Assembly: GCA_004346725.1 (NCBI GenBank)
Contig: SMDE01000022.1
Span: 1 to 58,395, forward strand
DNA length: 58,395 nt
Direction: 5' to 3'
Source of the DNA: Phytobacter diazotrophicus
GTDB taxonomy: Bacteria; Pseudomonadota; Gammaproteobacteria; Enterobacterales; Enterobacteriaceae
The notes beneath the pieces are model-generated. The model had not been told where the DNA came from. It saw only the letters and a list, made by a program, of their open reading frames with translations, and searched no databases. Of this stretch, positions 1 through 11,393 are shown piece after piece. Position numbers and translations under genes: made by a program. Position 1 is the first letter of the stretch. Each line of letters opens with the position of its first letter.

Positions 1-35
1 AAGAGCAGTGCCGCTTCGTTTTTCGCTGCGGCGCG
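1..35 (-). ncRNA. Start of rRNA operon leader: boxB hairpin and partial boxA
   Basis: On the minus strand, downstream of P2, the sequence GCGCCGCAGCGAAAAACGAA runs into GCGGC and can fold as the boxB hairpin of rrn leaders (11-35). It is followed by TGCTCTT (1-7), the first bases of boxA, the NusB/NusE antitermination signal. The window ends inside boxA, so the 16S gene lies outside to the left. A ribosomal operon (rrnA in E. coli) beside hemG is the standard arrangement. Confidence 0.85.
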
Positions 36-43
36 GGGTGTGC

Positions 44-71
44 ATATTACGCTTTCCCGCTGCAGAGTCAA
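44..71 (-). promoter_or_regulatory. rRNA operon promoter P2
   Basis: On the minus strand TTGACT (66-71) and TAATAT (44-49) are separated by 16 bp. The surrounding bases, including the GC-rich discriminator and CACACCCCGC downstream, match the rrn P2 promoter as known from E. coli. P2 gives the basal, less growth-rate-controlled rRNA transcription. Confidence 0.9.
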
Positions 72-163
72 GTGTTTATTTTCACTTTTCTCTGCCGGGA
101 CTCTCAGGAGAACCCCGCTGACCCGGCGGCTTGCTTGCCGTTGTTCCGTGTCAGTGGAGGCGC

Positions 164-236
164 ATTATAGGGAGTTCTTGTGAAGTGACAAGCATAAAAT
201 TCAAAAAAATTATCGTTCGCTCACATTTCATTCATA
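164..236 (-). promoter_or_regulatory. rRNA operon promoter P1 with A/T-rich UP element
   Basis: On the minus strand TTGTCA (186-191) and TATAAT (164-169) lie 16 bp apart, followed by GCGCCTCCACTGACACGG, the usual rrn P1 start region. The bases directly upstream (about 192-220) are very A/T-rich, as expected for an UP element bound by the RNA polymerase alpha subunit. Fis sites would lie further upstream, between P1 and the end of hemG, but none can be assigned with confidence. Confidence 0.9.
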
Positions 237-243
237 GCGGCGG

Positions 244-786
244 TTAAAGCGGCGCTTTGCTGTTTAACTGAGCGATTTTGCGCGCAAATTCGGTCACCTG
301 CTGCCAGTCGGTGTAGACCACTTCTTTACGGGTATCTGTTTCGCCACCCGTCATCTTCATAATGAGTTGAATCATCAGACGATCAAACCAGCGATAACGT
401 GGGTAACGCAGCGCACCTGCAAACACGACGCACTCATCAGGACGCCATGGCGAACGCAGCAAAAACTTACGGGTGTAGTTGTTAGTCTGCGGGGTGCGCT
501 TCTCGGGCTTGCGCGCGACAAGGTTTACAGAGAAGAACGCGCCGGGCAGCGCATTCAGGTTTTTCTGGTGCTGCTTTACGAAATTGTCCAGCGCCGGGTT
601 GAAATGACCATAGCGAATAGAAGCGCCGATGACGACGCGCTCATAGGCTGACCAGTCAATCGTCCCGATACGATTGAGATTGAGCACATCGGTACTCACC
701 CCCAGCTCGCTTAATTGCGAGGCCAGATAAGCGGCAATCTCACGCGTTTGTCCATCACGGGTAGAAAACAAAATTAACGTTTTCAC
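244..786 (-). CDS. hemG: Menaquinone-dependent protoporphyrinogen IX dehydrogenase
   Basis: Oxidises protoporphyrinogen IX to protoporphyrin IX, the penultimate step of haem synthesis, passing electrons to the quinone pool at the inner membrane. The 180 residues are a flavodoxin-like domain: the N-terminus [13 protein letters not shown] is the FMN phosphate-binding loop, and the long insertion around residues 90-130 ([19 protein letters not shown]) is typical of HemG rather than of electron-transfer flavodoxins. Length is one residue short of E. coli HemG (181). It is the last gene of the yigZ-trkH-hemG run, 11 bp after trkH, and lies just upstream of the rRNA operon. Confidence 0.95.
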   Translation of the reverse strand: MKTLILFSTRDGQTREIAAYLASQLSELGVSTDVLNLNRIGTIDWSAYERVVIGASIRYGHFNPALDNFVKQHQKNLNALPGAFFSVNLVARKPEKRTPQTNNYTRKFLLRSPWRPDECVVFAGALRYPRYRWFDRLMIQLIMKMTGGETDTRKEVVYTDWQQVTEFARKIAQLNSKAPL

Positions 787-797
787 GTATAGCTCCC

Positions 798-2249
798 TTA
801 TTCGCGCCAGAAGGTCGGCGTGAACAGTACCAATAAGGTAAAGACCTCAAGACGACCAAACAGCATATTGGCAATCAGGATCCATTTCGCAATCGGGTTC
901 ATGCTGGCGAAGTTATCCGCCACTACACCAAGCCCCGGCCCCAGGTTATTGAGTGTCGCCACGACAGAAGCGAATGCGGAGAAGTCATCCACGCCGGTTG
1001 CGATGATAGCCAGCATGCTGACGATAAACACCAATGCATAGGCGGAGAAGAACCCCCATACCGCTTCAAGAATACGCTCCGGCAGAGCACGGTTCCCCAG
1101 TTTGATGCTGTATACCGCATTCGGGTGCACCAGACGTTTCAGTTCACGGTTACCCTGTTTGAACAGCAGCAGGATACGAATGACTTTCAGGCCGCCCCCC
1201 GTCGAACCCGCGCAGCCGCCGATAAAGGCTGAGCAGAGCAACAGCACCGGCAGGAATAACGGCCAGCGAGAGATACTGTCGGTCGTGAAGCCTGCGGTTG
1301 TCGCCATCGACACCACCTGGAAGAAAGCCTGGTTGAGCGTCGTCATCGCCGAACTGTAGACATTATGGAACCACAGCATCACGGTGCAGATCACCACCAG
1401 CGTCAACTGTACGCCGATGAACATGCGAAATTCAGGATCGCGCCAGTACACTTTCAGGCTGCGACCACTGAGTAAAGAGAAGTGCAAACCATAGTTACAG
1501 CCGGAAATCAGCAGGAAGATGGCGATAATGGTGTTAATCGTAGGGCTGTCGAAGTAGCCCACGCTGGCATCATGCGTCGAAAAGCCGCCAATTGCGATGG
1601 TTGAGAAGCTGTGCCCGATTGCATCGAAAGCGGGCATACCGGCAAACCACAATGCCAGCGCACAGGCAATAGTCAGCAATACATAAATAAGCCACAGCGT
1701 CTTCGCTGTTTCGGCAATACGAGGACGCATTTTATTGTCTTTCAGCGGCCCTGGCATTTCAGCGCGATAGAGCTGCATGCCCCCGACGCCCAGAATAGGC
1801 AGAATCGCCACCGCCAGCACGATGATCCCCATACCACCAAACCACTGCAGCATCTGACGATAAAAGAGAATGGCATGAGGCAACGAGTCCAGCCCCACCA
1901 GCGTGGTGGCCCCCGTCGTCGTTAACCCAGAGAACGATTCGAAAAAAGCATCCGTCACCGTCAGGTTTGGACTTTCAGAGAAGATAAAGGGCAATGCCCC
2001 CACACTACCCAGCACGGTCCAGAACAGCACAACGATCAGAAAACCCTCGCGCGATTTCAGCTCACTCTTTTCACGGCGGTTAGGCCACCACAGCAGAGAG
2101 CCAATCGCCAGCGCGACAAAAAATGTTTGCGTGAATGCCCTTCCTGCGCCATCACGATAGATAAGTGCAACCAGCCCTGGCAGAATCATCGTCCCGGAAA
2201 AGAGAATGATCAGAAGTCCAACAATTCGGGTTATGGCACGAAAATGCAT
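798..2249 (-). CDS. trkH: Trk potassium uptake system pore subunit TrkH
   Basis: Inner-membrane pore of the low-affinity Trk potassium transporter; in the family it works with the cytoplasmic NAD/ATP-binding ring protein TrkA, which is not in this window. The 483 residues are strongly hydrophobic, and all four selectivity-filter loops of the SKT family can be read: TTTGATT near residue 112, IGGFSTHD near 222, TTAGFTTD near 320 and NNLGPGLG near 436. Length equals E. coli TrkH. It follows yigZ after 39 bp and precedes hemG by 11 bp, consistent with co-transcription. Confidence 0.97.
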   Translation of the reverse strand: MHFRAITRIVGLLIILFSGTMILPGLVALIYRDGAGRAFTQTFFVALAIGSLLWWPNRREKSELKSREGFLIVVLFWTVLGSVGALPFIFSESPNLTVTDAFFESFSGLTTTGATTLVGLDSLPHAILFYRQMLQWFGGMGIIVLAVAILPILGVGGMQLYRAEMPGPLKDNKMRPRIAETAKTLWLIYVLLTIACALALWFAGMPAFDAIGHSFSTIAIGGFSTHDASVGYFDSPTINTIIAIFLLISGCNYGLHFSLLSGRSLKVYWRDPEFRMFIGVQLTLVVICTVMLWFHNVYSSAMTTLNQAFFQVVSMATTAGFTTDSISRWPLFLPVLLLCSAFIGGCAGSTGGGLKVIRILLLFKQGNRELKRLVHPNAVYSIKLGNRALPERILEAVWGFFSAYALVFIVSMLAIIATGVDDFSAFASVVATLNNLGPGLGVVADNFASMNPIAKWILIANMLFGRLEVFTLLVLFTPTFWRE

Positions 2250-2288
2250 CTCTGCCGCTTCCTTAGGTACGCAAAAATTAGGTGGGGA

Positions 2289-2903
2289 TTATTCTTCAAT
2301 CTTGTGTAATTGCAACGCACCACGACTGAAATCAGCAAGTTTTGTTGAAAAAGCAGCCAGTTCAGATTGCGGGAGTGCCACCCGAAGCCGAACAAACGCC
2401 TCGTATTCACTCGCAACAATCTTGCCGGAAAACTGCCCCAGCAGGGTTTCAACCCCGGTCAACTGCCCATATTCACATTGCAAAGTATATTCGGTTAATG
2501 GCGTCTTGCGCAGCGTCGTCAACTGCGTAAGCGCCTGGCTCACACCGCCGCCGTAAGCTTTAACCAGTCCACCGGTCCCCAACAACACGCCACCGTAGTA
2601 GCGCACCACTACGGCGGTCATTTCCCCGACCCCACTTCCCATTAGCTGGGCAAGCATCGGTTTTCCGGCTGTACCCGCAGGTTCACCATCATCAGAAAAG
2701 CCCAGTTGCTGCGAATCATTCGGCGGCCCGGCTACCCAGGCCACACAATGGTGTCGCGCATCCGGGTGTTCAGCACGTACTGACTCGACAAACGCCTTAG
2801 CCGCTTCCACACCATCAGTATGGGCCAGGTGTGTGATAAAACGGCTTTTCTTGATCTCTTCGACAAAGGTGACCGGCGCTGCCGGTATCAGCCAGCTATC
2901 CAT
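2289..2903 (-). CDS. yigZ: IMPACT/UPF0029 family protein YigZ
   Basis: The 204-residue protein has the family signature GEPAGTAGKPML near residues 75-86 and a glycine-rich YYGGVLLGTGGL stretch around residue 105. The N-terminal domain is the IMPACT fold (ribosomal protein S5 domain 2-like) and the C-terminal part a ferredoxin-like domain related to EF-G/RelA folds. The biochemical role in bacteria is not settled; eukaryotic IMPACT/YIH1 relatives affect translation control through GCN1. The start codon overlaps the stop of pepQ by one base, so translation is probably coupled. Confidence 0.93.
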   Translation of the reverse strand: MDSWLIPAAPVTFVEEIKKSRFITHLAHTDGVEAAKAFVESVRAEHPDARHHCVAWVAGPPNDSQQLGFSDDGEPAGTAGKPMLAQLMGSGVGEMTAVVVRYYGGVLLGTGGLVKAYGGGVSQALTQLTTLRKTPLTEYTLQCEYGQLTGVETLLGQFSGKIVASEYEAFVRLRVALPQSELAAFSTKLADFSRGALQLHKIEE

Positions 2904-4234
2904 TACGCCAGTTTCAAATCACGCGTCATATTTTCGATACTGTTTTCGTGAATCACCACGTTGTCTTCGATACGAATGCCGCCAAATGGTTTCAGCGCCT
3001 CAATTTTCTGCCAGTTGAAGTGCTTGCTGAACGGGCCGTCACGCCATGGCGCCAGCAGTGATTCAATAAAGTAGATACCCGGCTCAATCGTCAGCACCAT
3101 ACGTGGTTGCAATACACGGGTACAACGCAGGTAAGGGTATTTGGACGGCGCCGCCAGGTGCGTACCGGTATCATCCTGCATAAAGCCTGCAACATCGTGC
3201 ACCTGCAGGCCAAGCGGGTGACCAATGCCGTGTGGCATGAATGGGCCGGTCAGGTCATTTTCGACCATTGCCTCTTCGCTCATATCAGAGATTATCTGAT
3301 GTTTACGCAGCAGCTTCGCAATACGTTGATGGAACTGGAGGTGGTACTCGGTGTAGTTAACACCCGACTTCATCGTAGCGATCAACGCCAGTTGTTCATC
3401 ATTAACATCTTTGACCAGATGGGCATAATCGTTATCGCTGTTGGCCGACCAGGTGCGGGTCAGGTCTGCGGCATAACCGTTATATTCCGCCCCCGCATCC
3501 AGCAAGAAACTACGCAGTTCTGCCGGTGCGCGATGATCCAGTTTGGTGTAATGAAGGACGGCGGCGTGCTCATTGAGCGCCACAATATTGCTGTAAGGCA
3601 CATCGGTATCGCGATGCCCGGTTGCGGTCAAATAAGCCAGGTTGATATCAAATTCACTCATCCCGGAACGGAACGCCTCTTCCGCCGCACGATGCCCCAT
3701 TACCGCCGTTTTCTGCGCTTCACGCATACATGCCAGTTCGTAATCAGTTTTATAGGCGCGGTAATAGTGCAAGTAATCGATCACCCCTTTCGGGTTGATG
3801 TTACTGGCAGCGATATCCAGCGAAAGCGCGCGCTCGGGAACCGGGCCGATATACCCAATATTTCCGCGAGCAGCAGGTAACAGGCTGCCAATACCGTCGG
3901 CTTTCGGCAGGGCAATCACCTCAACTTCGTCGGTCCAGAAGGAGGTCGGTAACGGCTCAACGTTGTGCCAGTAATCGACCGGCAGGTAGAACCACAGTTT
4001 CGGTTTGTTAACGCCATCGACCAGCAACCAGCAATTTGGAACCTGTGTGACCGGAACCCAGGCTTTAAACTGCGGATTGACTTTGAAAGGGTACGGATGG
4101 TCGTCGAGAAAGACATTGAACAGTTCACCGGAGTGAATCAACAGCGCGTCCAGTTTAAAGCGGGCCAGCACGTCCCGGGTACGTTCCTGGAGCGTAACGA
4201 TATGATTTTTATACAGCGCAGCCAGTGAGTCCAT
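2903..4234 (-). CDS. pepQ: Xaa-Pro dipeptidase (prolidase)
   Basis: Cleaves dipeptides with C-terminal proline in the cytosol, using two metal ions. The C-terminal pita-bread domain shows the expected metal-ligand segments: [17 protein letters not shown] (two Asp), HGIGHPLG (His), EPGIYF (Glu) and GGIRIEDN (Glu). Starting at the second of two adjacent Met codons gives 443 residues, the E. coli length, with AGAAGGAAGA upstream as ribosome site. It heads the pepQ-yigZ-trkH-hemG set and diverges from fadB across a 188-bp region that holds the FadR operator. Confidence 0.96.
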   Translation of the reverse strand: MDSLAALYKNHIVTLQERTRDVLARFKLDALLIHSGELFNVFLDDHPYPFKVNPQFKAWVPVTQVPNCWLLVDGVNKPKLWFYLPVDYWHNVEPLPTSFWTDEVEVIALPKADGIGSLLPAARGNIGYIGPVPERALSLDIAASNINPKGVIDYLHYYRAYKTDYELACMREAQKTAVMGHRAAEEAFRSGMSEFDINLAYLTATGHRDTDVPYSNIVALNEHAAVLHYTKLDHRAPAELRSFLLDAGAEYNGYAADLTRTWSANSDNDYAHLVKDVNDEQLALIATMKSGVNYTEYHLQFHQRIAKLLRKHQIISDMSEEAMVENDLTGPFMPHGIGHPLGLQVHDVAGFMQDDTGTHLAAPSKYPYLRCTRVLQPRMVLTIEPGIYFIESLLAPWRDGPFSKHFNWQKIEALKPFGGIRIEDNVVIHENSIENMTRDLKLA

Positions 4235-4380
4235 CATTCTTCCTTCTGTTTTTTGAGCTCAAGTTTTTGCATCTTAGCATACCTGATCCCGGTAGGGTGA
4301 TTTCGGCTGAGCGTGATCAAACTAGCAATTCTTTAAAGATAAATTTGCAATTTATTAACATAAAAACCACACTCCGCTTC

Positions 4381-4397
4381 ATCTGGTATGACCAGAT
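4381..4397. promoter_or_regulatory. FadR operator upstream of fadB
   Basis: ATCTGGTATGACCAGAT is an almost perfect 17-bp palindrome that fits the FadR consensus (AACTGGTCNGACCAGTT type). FadR represses fadBA until long-chain acyl-CoA releases it. The site ends 25 bp before the fadB start codon, so it would block RNA polymerase or the transcription start. Confidence 0.9.
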
Positions 4398-4422
4398 CCC
4401 TTGCTGGATTCAGGAGACTGAC

Positions 4423-6612
4423 ATGCTCTACAAAGGCGATACCCTATATATCAACTGGCTGGAAGATGGCATTGCCGAACTGGTGTTCGATGCCCCCGGG
4501 TCGGTGAATAAGTTAGACACGGCAACCGTAGCCAGCCTCGGCCAGGCGCTGGACGTGCTGGAAAAACAGGCGGATTTAAAAGGCCTGCTGCTGCGCTCAG
4601 AAAAAGCGGCGTTTATTGTCGGTGCCGATATTACCGAATTCCTCTCTCTGTTCCTGGTTCCGGCAGAACAACTGAGTACCTGGCTGCACTTTGCCAATAG
4701 CGTGTTCAATCGCCTGGAAGATTTGTCGGTACCGACCATTTCTGCCGTAAACGGCTATGCGCTGGGCGGCGGCTGCGAGTGCGTGCTCGCCACCGACTAC
4801 CGTCTGGCGACGCCGGATCTGCGCATCGGTCTGCGGGAAACGAAACTGGGCATCATGCCTGGTTTTGGCGGTTCCGTCCGTATGCCACGTCTGCTGGGCG
4901 CCGACAGTGCGCTGGAAATCATTGCCGCCGGGAAAGATGTTGGCGCCGAAGAGGCGCTGAAAATTGGCCTGGTCGATGGCGTAGTTCAGCCGGAAAAATT
5001 AAAAGCAGGCGCGGTGGCGATTTTACGTCAGGCGATTAACGGCGATCTCGACTGGAGAGCCAAACGCCAGCCGAAGCTGGAGCCGCTGCACTTAAGTAAA
5101 ATCGAAGCCACCATGAGCTTTACGATTGCCAAAGGTATGGTCGCGCAGACAGCAGGTAAACATTACCCCGCCCCCATAACAGCGGTTAAAACCATTGAAG
5201 CAGCCGCTCGCTTTGGCCGTGAAGAAGCCCTGAAACTTGAAAATCAAAGTTTTGTTCCTCTGGCGCACAGTAAAGAAGCCCGCGCACTGGTCGGTATTTT
5301 CCTCAACGATCAATACGTGAAAGGCAAAGCGAAAAAACTGACCAAAGATGTCGAGACACCAAAACAGGCCGCCGTGCTGGGTGCGGGTATTATGGGCGGC
5401 GGTATTGCTTACCAGTCTGCCTGGAAAGGCGTGCCGGTCATTATGAAAGACATCAATGACAAATCGCTGACGCTGGGTATGAGTGAAGCGGGTAAGCTGC
5501 TTAATAAACAGCTTGAACGCGGCAAAATCGATGGACTAAAACTGGCCGGGGTCATTTCCACTATTCACCCGACCCTCGACTATGCCGGCTTTGAGCGCGT
5601 GGATGTCGTAGTCGAAGCGGTTGTTGAAAACCCGAAAGTGAAAAAAGCCGTTCTCGCAGAAACCGAAGAAAAGGTAAGCCCGGATACCGTCCTGGCGTCA
5701 AACACCTCCACGATCCCGATATCCGAACTGGCAAGCGTGCTTAAACGCCCGGAAAACTTCTGCGGGATGCACTTCTTTAACCCGGTACACCGTATGCCGC
5801 TGGTTGAAGTCATTCGCGGTGAAAAAACGTCTGATAAAACCATCGCTAAAGTCGTCGCATGGGCGAGCAAAATGGGCAAAACACCGATCGTGGTGAATGA
5901 CTGCCCGGGATTCTTCGTCAATCGCGTGTTGTTCCCTTATTTTGCCGGCTTTAGCCAGTTGCTGCGTGACGGTGCGGATTTCCGCAAAGTCGATAAAGTC
6001 ATGGAGAAAGTCTTTGGCTGGCCAATGGGCCCGGCATATTTGCTGGATGTGGTCGGCATCGACACGGCGCATCACGCGCAAGCCGTCATGGCGGCGGGCT
6101 TCCCGCAGCGGATGCAGAAAGATTATCGCGATGCTATCGACGCGCTGTTCGACGCTAACCGTTTCGGGCAGAAAAATGGCCTTGGCTTCTGGCGCTATAA
6201 AGAAGACAGCAAAGGCAAACCGAAGAAAGAAGAAGATGCCGAGGTAAATGCCCTGCTGGCAGAAGTTAGCCAGCCCAAGCGCGACTTTAGCGACGATGAG
6301 ATTATCGCCCGTATGATGATCCCGATGGTCAACGAAGTGGTGCGCTGCCTGGAAGAAGGCATTATCGCCAGCCCGGCAGAAGCCGATATGGCGCTGGTCT
6401 ACGGTCTCGGTTTCCCTCCGTTCCACGGCGGGGCATTCCGCTGGCTCGACACGCTTGGCAGCGCAAAATATCTCGATATGGCGCATCAGTTCCAGCACCT
6501 TGGCCCGCTCTATGAAGCCCCGGCCGGGCTGCGCGAGAAAGCGCGCCACAACGAAGCGTATTATCCCCCGGTTGAACCTGCTCGTCCGGCAGGCGAACTG
6601 AAAACGGCTTAA
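4423..6612 (+). CDS. fadB: Fatty acid oxidation complex alpha subunit FadB
   Basis: Multifunctional beta-oxidation enzyme: enoyl-CoA hydratase and isomerase in the N-terminal third, 3-hydroxyacyl-CoA dehydrogenase in the rest. Starting at the ATG after CAGGAGACTGAC gives 729 residues, exactly the E. coli length; an open frame further upstream is ignored because it crosses the FadR operator. Visible motifs are [16 protein letters not shown] (crotonase oxyanion region, near residue 110), [13 protein letters not shown] (near 140), [14 protein letters not shown] (NAD-binding glycine loop, near 320) and [15 protein letters not shown] (near 450, dehydrogenase His). It forms an alpha2-beta2 complex with FadA, whose gene starts 10 bp downstream. 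Confidence 0.98.
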   Translation: MLYKGDTLYINWLEDGIAELVFDAPGSVNKLDTATVASLGQALDVLEKQADLKGLLLRSEKAAFIVGADITEFLSLFLVPAEQLSTWLHFANSVFNRLEDLSVPTISAVNGYALGGGCECVLATDYRLATPDLRIGLRETKLGIMPGFGGSVRMPRLLGADSALEIIAAGKDVGAEEALKIGLVDGVVQPEKLKAGAVAILRQAINGDLDWRAKRQPKLEPLHLSKIEATMSFTIAKGMVAQTAGKHYPAPITAVKTIEAAARFGREEALKLENQSFVPLAHSKEARALVGIFLNDQYVKGKAKKLTKDVETPKQAAVLGAGIMGGGIAYQSAWKGVPVIMKDINDKSLTLGMSEAGKLLNKQLERGKIDGLKLAGVISTIHPTLDYAGFERVDVVVEAVVENPKVKKAVLAETEEKVSPDTVLASNTSTIPISELASVLKRPENFCGMHFFNPVHRMPLVEVIRGEKTSDKTIAKVVAWASKMGKTPIVVNDCPGFFVNRVLFPYFAGFSQLLRDGADFRKVDKVMEKVFGWPMGPAYLLDVVGIDTAHHAQAVMAAGFPQRMQKDYRDAIDALFDANRFGQKNGLGFWRYKEDSKGKPKKEEDAEVNALLAEVSQPKRDFSDDEIIARMMIPMVNEVVRCLEEGIIASPAEADMALVYGLGFPPFHGGAFRWLDTLGSAKYLDMAHQFQHLGPLYEAPAGLREKARHNEAYYPPVEPARPAGELKTA

Positions 6613-7785
<1,173 letters not shown>

Positions 7786-7790
7786 CACGA

Positions 7791-7818
7791 TGCCGGGGCG
7801 CTTCGCGTGCCCGGCTTA
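7791..7818. repeat. REP-like palindrome after fadA
   Basis: TGCCGGGGCGCTTCGCGTGCCCGGC forms a strong GC-rich hairpin directly after the fadA stop, resembling the REP (palindromic unit) elements of enterobacteria. Such elements often sit at operon ends and can protect mRNA 3' ends. Confidence 0.6.
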
Positions 7819-7825
7819 CAAAAAT

Positions 7826-7953
7826 TGATCTCAAAGACATTGGCGCCAGAACAAGACGGCAAGCGACTACATCCCGATACGCTTACAGAAGTAAGTGATT
7901 CGGGCAAATGAGTGCAGCCAACGCAGTTATGATGTCAATGGCAAAGAAAGATT
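7826..7953. repeat. ERIC element (diverged copy)
   Basis: The core CTTACAGAAGTAAGTGATTC followed by GAGTGCAGCCAACGCA matches the enterobacterial repetitive intergenic consensus, and the outer arms AAAGACATTGGC and ATGTCAATGGC mirror the imperfect palindrome of the element. The length of about 127 bp is that of a full ERIC. It lies between the REP-like hairpin and the fadBA terminator. The ends are placed by eye. Confidence 0.75.
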
Positions 7954-7966
7954 TAGTTGCCGTTTT

Positions 7967-7995
7967 CCCGCCTGTCAGGGGCGGGCTTTTTATTT
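7967..7995 (+). terminator. Rho-independent terminator, probably of fadBA
   Basis: CCCGCC-TGTCAGG-GGCGGG forms a six-base-pair GC stem followed by CTTTTTATTTCTT. It lies downstream of fadA, after the ERIC element, and before the small secreted-protein gene. Confidence 0.75.
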
Positions 7996-8059
7996 CTTAT
8001 TCTTCTCTCCATCCCTTACACTCCTTATGGGAGCGACACCACATCGACAAGGGAATGAA

Positions 8060-8425
8060 ATGAAGAACGCTACTCTGGCTTTATCCTGTTTGTTTATTCT
8101 GTTACCCACATTCGCACTGGCAGCACGGACAGCGCTGGCAAATGAAGAGACCCGCCAGGAACAGATCATGGCACAACGCTGCCTGACATTTGGGCTCAAT
8201 AAGCTCAGAGCCGACAATCCGGGATTACATGCGAAACTGCAAACCGCCAGGCCGAACGCCAGCACCGCGGTTATTGAGCGCTTCGATGAAAATATCGGTA
8301 GCCAGCATATTGCGACCCAGGTGACGGCAAACCTCGAAACGAAGCAAGGCGCGACAGGCGAGATGATGTGTCTGTTAGAAAACGATGAGCCGCTGTTTGT
8401 TTACTTCTACAACCTGGATGAGTGA
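8060..8425 (+). CDS. Small predicted periplasmic protein of unknown function
   Basis: A 121-residue protein with a clear Sec signal peptide (KNATLALSCLFILLPTFALA, cleavage predicted near residue 22). Two Cys remain in the mature part (in RCLTFG and EMMCLLEN), which could form a disulfide in the periplasm. The start was chosen because GACAAGGGA lies just upstream and because the signal peptide begins there; the open frame extends further upstream through the fadBA terminator, which is unlikely to be coding. E. coli K-12 has no gene between fadA and fre, so this is an accessory gene. No family is recognised. A strong bidirectional hairpin follows the stop by 6 bp. Confidence 0.75.
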   Translation: MKNATLALSCLFILLPTFALAARTALANEETRQEQIMAQRCLTFGLNKLRADNPGLHAKLQTARPNASTAVIERFDENIGSQHIATQVTANLETKQGATGEMMCLLENDEPLFVYFYNLDE

Positions 8426-8431
8426 TTGCTG

Positions 8432-8463
8432 AAAACCACCACCTTCACGAAGGGGTGGTTTTC
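8432..8463. terminator. Bidirectional terminator between the secreted-protein gene and fre
   Basis: AAAACCACC-ACCTTCACGAAGG-GGTGGTTTT is a long perfect inverted repeat with A and T tracts on its flanks, so it can end transcription from both convergent genes. Confidence 0.9.
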
Positions 8464-8471
8464 GGGAAGGC

Positions 8472-9173
8472 TTAAATAAACGCGAATGCGTCGCCAAACA
8501 GGCGGTCTTCACGTGCACCACGCTCATTGCAGAACAGGTCACGGGCGATTTTTGCCATCTCAAAACGTCCGGCGATATAGATATCATGCTCCGCCAGCGT
8601 ACCGAAATCCTGTAATACGGCGGTCAAAACGGTTCCGCTGCGACCACGCCAGTTCTCTTCCGGCTGCTCAACCACCGGCACCACGCGCAGGTTCGGATGA
8701 TCAACGGACAATGCTTCCAGCTCGGACAGATCGTACAGGTGCTTCTCTTCGCGCCCACCCCAGTAAATGGTGATATCACGGTTCGGGTTTTGCTCAAGCG
8801 CCGTCAGCAAAATGGAACGCGCGTAGGAGAAACCGGTTCCCCCGGCAATCAGCACTAACGGACGCTCTTCATCGTCACGTAGCCAGGCGTCACCGTGCGG
8901 AAGATCCACCACAATTTCCCGGTCTTTCAGGATACGGTCCATCACCGCCATGGCGTAGAGATTTAATTCTGATGCGCCAATGTGCAGCTCGATAAAGTCG
9001 TGCTGGCTCGGCGTGGAAGCCAGAGAGAAGGGGCGTTTGTCTCGTTCATCCATCACTACCATTAAGTACTGGCCAGCGCGAAAAGAAAAAGCCGCTTCCG
9101 GCACTAAACGGACGCGATATACGGTATCGGTGATGGCGTCTACCGAGGTCACTTTACAGCTTAAGGTTGTCAT
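8472..9173 (-). CDS. fre: NAD(P)H-flavin reductase
   Basis: Reduces free flavins (FMN, FAD, riboflavin) with NAD(P)H in the cytosol. The reduced flavins serve, among others, ferric reduction and ribonucleotide reductase activation; FMNH2 could also feed the UbiX/UbiD prenyl-FMN route, which fits its place beside ubiD. The 233 residues equal the E. coli length. RPFSLAS (near residue 46) is the flavin-binding motif of the ferredoxin-NADP reductase family, and [12 protein letters not shown] (near residue 111) the NAD(P) phosphate loop. It follows ubiD after 60 bp on the same strand. Confidence 0.96.
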   Translation of the reverse strand: MTTLSCKVTSVDAITDTVYRVRLVPEAAFSFRAGQYLMVVMDERDKRPFSLASTPSQHDFIELHIGASELNLYAMAVMDRILKDREIVVDLPHGDAWLRDDEERPLVLIAGGTGFSYARSILLTALEQNPNRDITIYWGGREEKHLYDLSELEALSVDHPNLRVVPVVEQPEENWRGRSGTVLTAVLQDFGTLAEHDIYIAGRFEMAKIARDLFCNERGAREDRLFGDAFAFI

Positions 9174-9233
9174 GCGCTCCCTCTGTCGGGTTCATACTCG
9201 TTGTCGTAATGTCTGGCGAAAAACGGCGGCGCG

Positions 9234-10718
9234 TCAGGCACCTTTACCGTCACTAAAAATGGCCAGTTCATCCCAGATGGCGTCGATACGCGCCGTCACG
9301 TCAGGATCTTTCCTGATGGGGCGACCCCACTCTCGTTCGGTTTCGCCAGGCCATTTATTGGTGGCATCCAGGCCCATTTTTGAGCCAAGACCGGAAACCG
9401 GCGAGGCAAAGTCCAGGTAATCAATTGGCGTATTCTCCACCAGTACCGTGTCCCGCGCAGGGTCCATACGGGTGGTGATCGCCCAAATCACATCGTTCCA
9501 GTCACGCGCATTGACATCGTCGTCACACACAATCACGAACTTGGTGTACATAAACTGGCGCAAGAACGACCAGACGCCCATCATGACGCGTTTTGCATGA
9601 CCTGCGTACTGTTTCTTCATGGTGACGACGGCAAGGCGATAAGAACAGCCCTCCGGCGGCAGATAAAAATCGACGATTTCCGGGAACTGCTTTTGCAAAA
9701 TCGGGACGAACACTTCATTGAGCGCCACACCGAGCACGGCAGGTTCATCCGGCGGACGGCCGGTGTAGGTCGAATGGTAAATCGCGTCTTCACGCTGCGT
9801 AATGTGCGTGACGGTAAAGACCGGGAAGTTATCAACCTCGTTATAGTAGCCGGTATGGTCGCCATACGGCCCTTCGGGTGCCATCTCTCCAGCCTCAATA
9901 TAGCCTTCCAGCACCATTTCCGCACTGGCCGGGACTTCTAAATCATTGGAGAGACATTTGACGACTTCGGTTTTGGTGCCGCGCAGTAACCCGGCAAAGG
10001 CATATTCCGACAGGGTGTCCGGAACGGGCGTCACCGCTCCCAGAATCGTCGCCGGGTCCGCACCGAGAGCTACAGAGACCGGGAAACGTTCGCCTGGATG
10101 CGCCGCACACCACTCCTGAAAATCGAGTGCGCCGCCACGATGGGACAACCAACGCATGATCAGCTTATTTTTACCAATCAGTTGCTGGCGATAAATGCCT
10201 AAATTCTGGCGCTCTTTTTGTGGTCCGCGCGTTACCGTCAACCCCCAGGTAATCAGCGGCGCGACATCATCGGGCCAGCACTGCATGATAGGGATTTTGG
10301 TGAGATCAACATCGTCGCCCTGCACCACTTTTTGCTGGCAAGGCGCACCGCGCAGCCGTTTGGTCGGCATGTTCAACACTTGTTTAAACTGGGGGAGCTT
10401 ATCGAAAAGGTCACGAAAGCCTTTCGGCGGCTCCGGCTCTTTCAGAAAGGCCAGTAATTTCCCCACTTCTCGCAGGGTGCTCACCTCTTCCTGCCCCATA
10501 CCTAATGCAACCCGACGTGGCGTACCGAACAAATTGCACAGCACCGGCATCGTGTACCCTTTCGGGTTTTCGAACAGTAACGCCGGTCCTCCCGCGCGCA
10601 GGGTGCGGTCGGCAATTTCAGTCATCTCCAGATGGGGATCAACCGGTAATGTAATGCGTTTTAATTCACCCTGCTGTTCAAGCAGCGTCAGAAAATCACG
10701 TAGGTCATGGTATTTCAT
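9234..10718 (-). CDS. ubiD: 4-hydroxy-3-polyprenylbenzoate decarboxylase UbiD
   Basis: Removes the carboxyl group from 4-hydroxy-3-octaprenylbenzoate in ubiquinone synthesis, using the prenylated FMN made by UbiX. The 494 residues compare with 497 in E. coli. The start [20 protein letters not shown] is the typical UbiD N-terminus, and the segment around [16 protein letters not shown] (near residue 284) contains the conserved Glu-Asp region of the active site. It diverges from rfaH across a 179-bp promoter region and is followed by fre. Confidence 0.97.
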   Translation of the reverse strand: MKYHDLRDFLTLLEQQGELKRITLPVDPHLEMTEIADRTLRAGGPALLFENPKGYTMPVLCNLFGTPRRVALGMGQEEVSTLREVGKLLAFLKEPEPPKGFRDLFDKLPQFKQVLNMPTKRLRGAPCQQKVVQGDDVDLTKIPIMQCWPDDVAPLITWGLTVTRGPQKERQNLGIYRQQLIGKNKLIMRWLSHRGGALDFQEWCAAHPGERFPVSVALGADPATILGAVTPVPDTLSEYAFAGLLRGTKTEVVKCLSNDLEVPASAEMVLEGYIEAGEMAPEGPYGDHTGYYNEVDNFPVFTVTHITQREDAIYHSTYTGRPPDEPAVLGVALNEVFVPILQKQFPEIVDFYLPPEGCSYRLAVVTMKKQYAGHAKRVMMGVWSFLRQFMYTKFVIVCDDDVNARDWNDVIWAITTRMDPARDTVLVENTPIDYLDFASPVSGLGSKMGLDATNKWPGETEREWGRPIRKDPDVTARIDAIWDELAIFSDGKGA

Positions 10719-10897
10719 GGGGTTTATAATGGCCTCTTGCTAAGCGCTCTATTATACGGTGTTCATCTTCACGTTGCTGTAATTTTGTTAAATCAAGGTG
10801 AAAGAGGACGGTAAGTATTGTCGCCAGTTATAATCAACTTCGCCATCGCCTTAGGCTTTTGGTATGCTTGCTCACCGAACTTTCGGAAAAGAACATT

Positions 10898-11386
10898 ATG
10901 CAATCCTGGTATTTACTTTACTGCAAACGAGGCCAGCTCCAGCGCGCCCAGGAACATCTTCAACGCCAGGCGGTCAACTGCCTGACGCCAATGATCTCAC
11001 TGGAAAAAATGGTCCGTGGTAAACGTACCACGGTGAGCGAACCGCTCTTCCCAAATTATCTGTTTGTTGAGTTCGATCCCGAGGTGATTCACACCACCAC
11101 GATTAATGCGACTCGCGGCGTTAGCCACTTTGTCCGTTTTGGCGCGAGCCCGGCACAGGTTCCTTCAACGGTTATCCATCAGCTTTCCCTGTATAAACCC
11201 GAGGGCGTTACCGACCCTGAAACGCCGTACCCCGGCGATAGCGTGATCATTACCGAAGGGGCGCTGGAAGGGTTACAGGCTATCTTTAAAGAGCCGGACG
11301 GCGAAGCCCGCTCCATGCTGCTGCTTAACCTGCTGAATAAACAGGTGCTACAGAGCATCAAAAACACCGACTTCCGTAAAGTCTGA
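10898..11386 (+). CDS. rfaH: Transcription antiterminator RfaH
   Basis: NusG paralogue recruited at ops sites to prevent termination and couple translation in long operons for LPS core, capsule, O antigen and conjugation genes. Starting at [14 protein letters not shown] after the ribosome site GGAAAA gives 162 residues, the E. coli length; upstream Met codons in the same frame are rejected. The N-terminal NGN domain covers about residues 1-100 and the C-terminal fold-switching KOW domain about 115-162 ([19 protein letters not shown]). It stands alone, convergent with tatD with only 7 bp between stops. Confidence 0.97.
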   Translation: MQSWYLLYCKRGQLQRAQEHLQRQAVNCLTPMISLEKMVRGKRTTVSEPLFPNYLFVEFDPEVIHTTTINATRGVSHFVRFGASPAQVPSTVIHQLSLYKPEGVTDPETPYPGDSVIITEGALEGLQAIFKEPDGEARSMLLLNLLNKQVLQSIKNTDFRKV

Positions 11387-11393
11387 TCCTGCG

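Noticed and set aside
3107..3880. 257-codon open frame antisense to pepQ
   Set aside because: Shadow of pepQ; composition and lack of signals speak against coding.
5698..6549. 283-codon open frame antisense to fadB
   Set aside because: Lies wholly inside fadB, which is a complete 729-residue enzyme; the frame is rich in His, Arg and Phe, as expected for the reverse of a GC-rich gene, and has no ribosome site.
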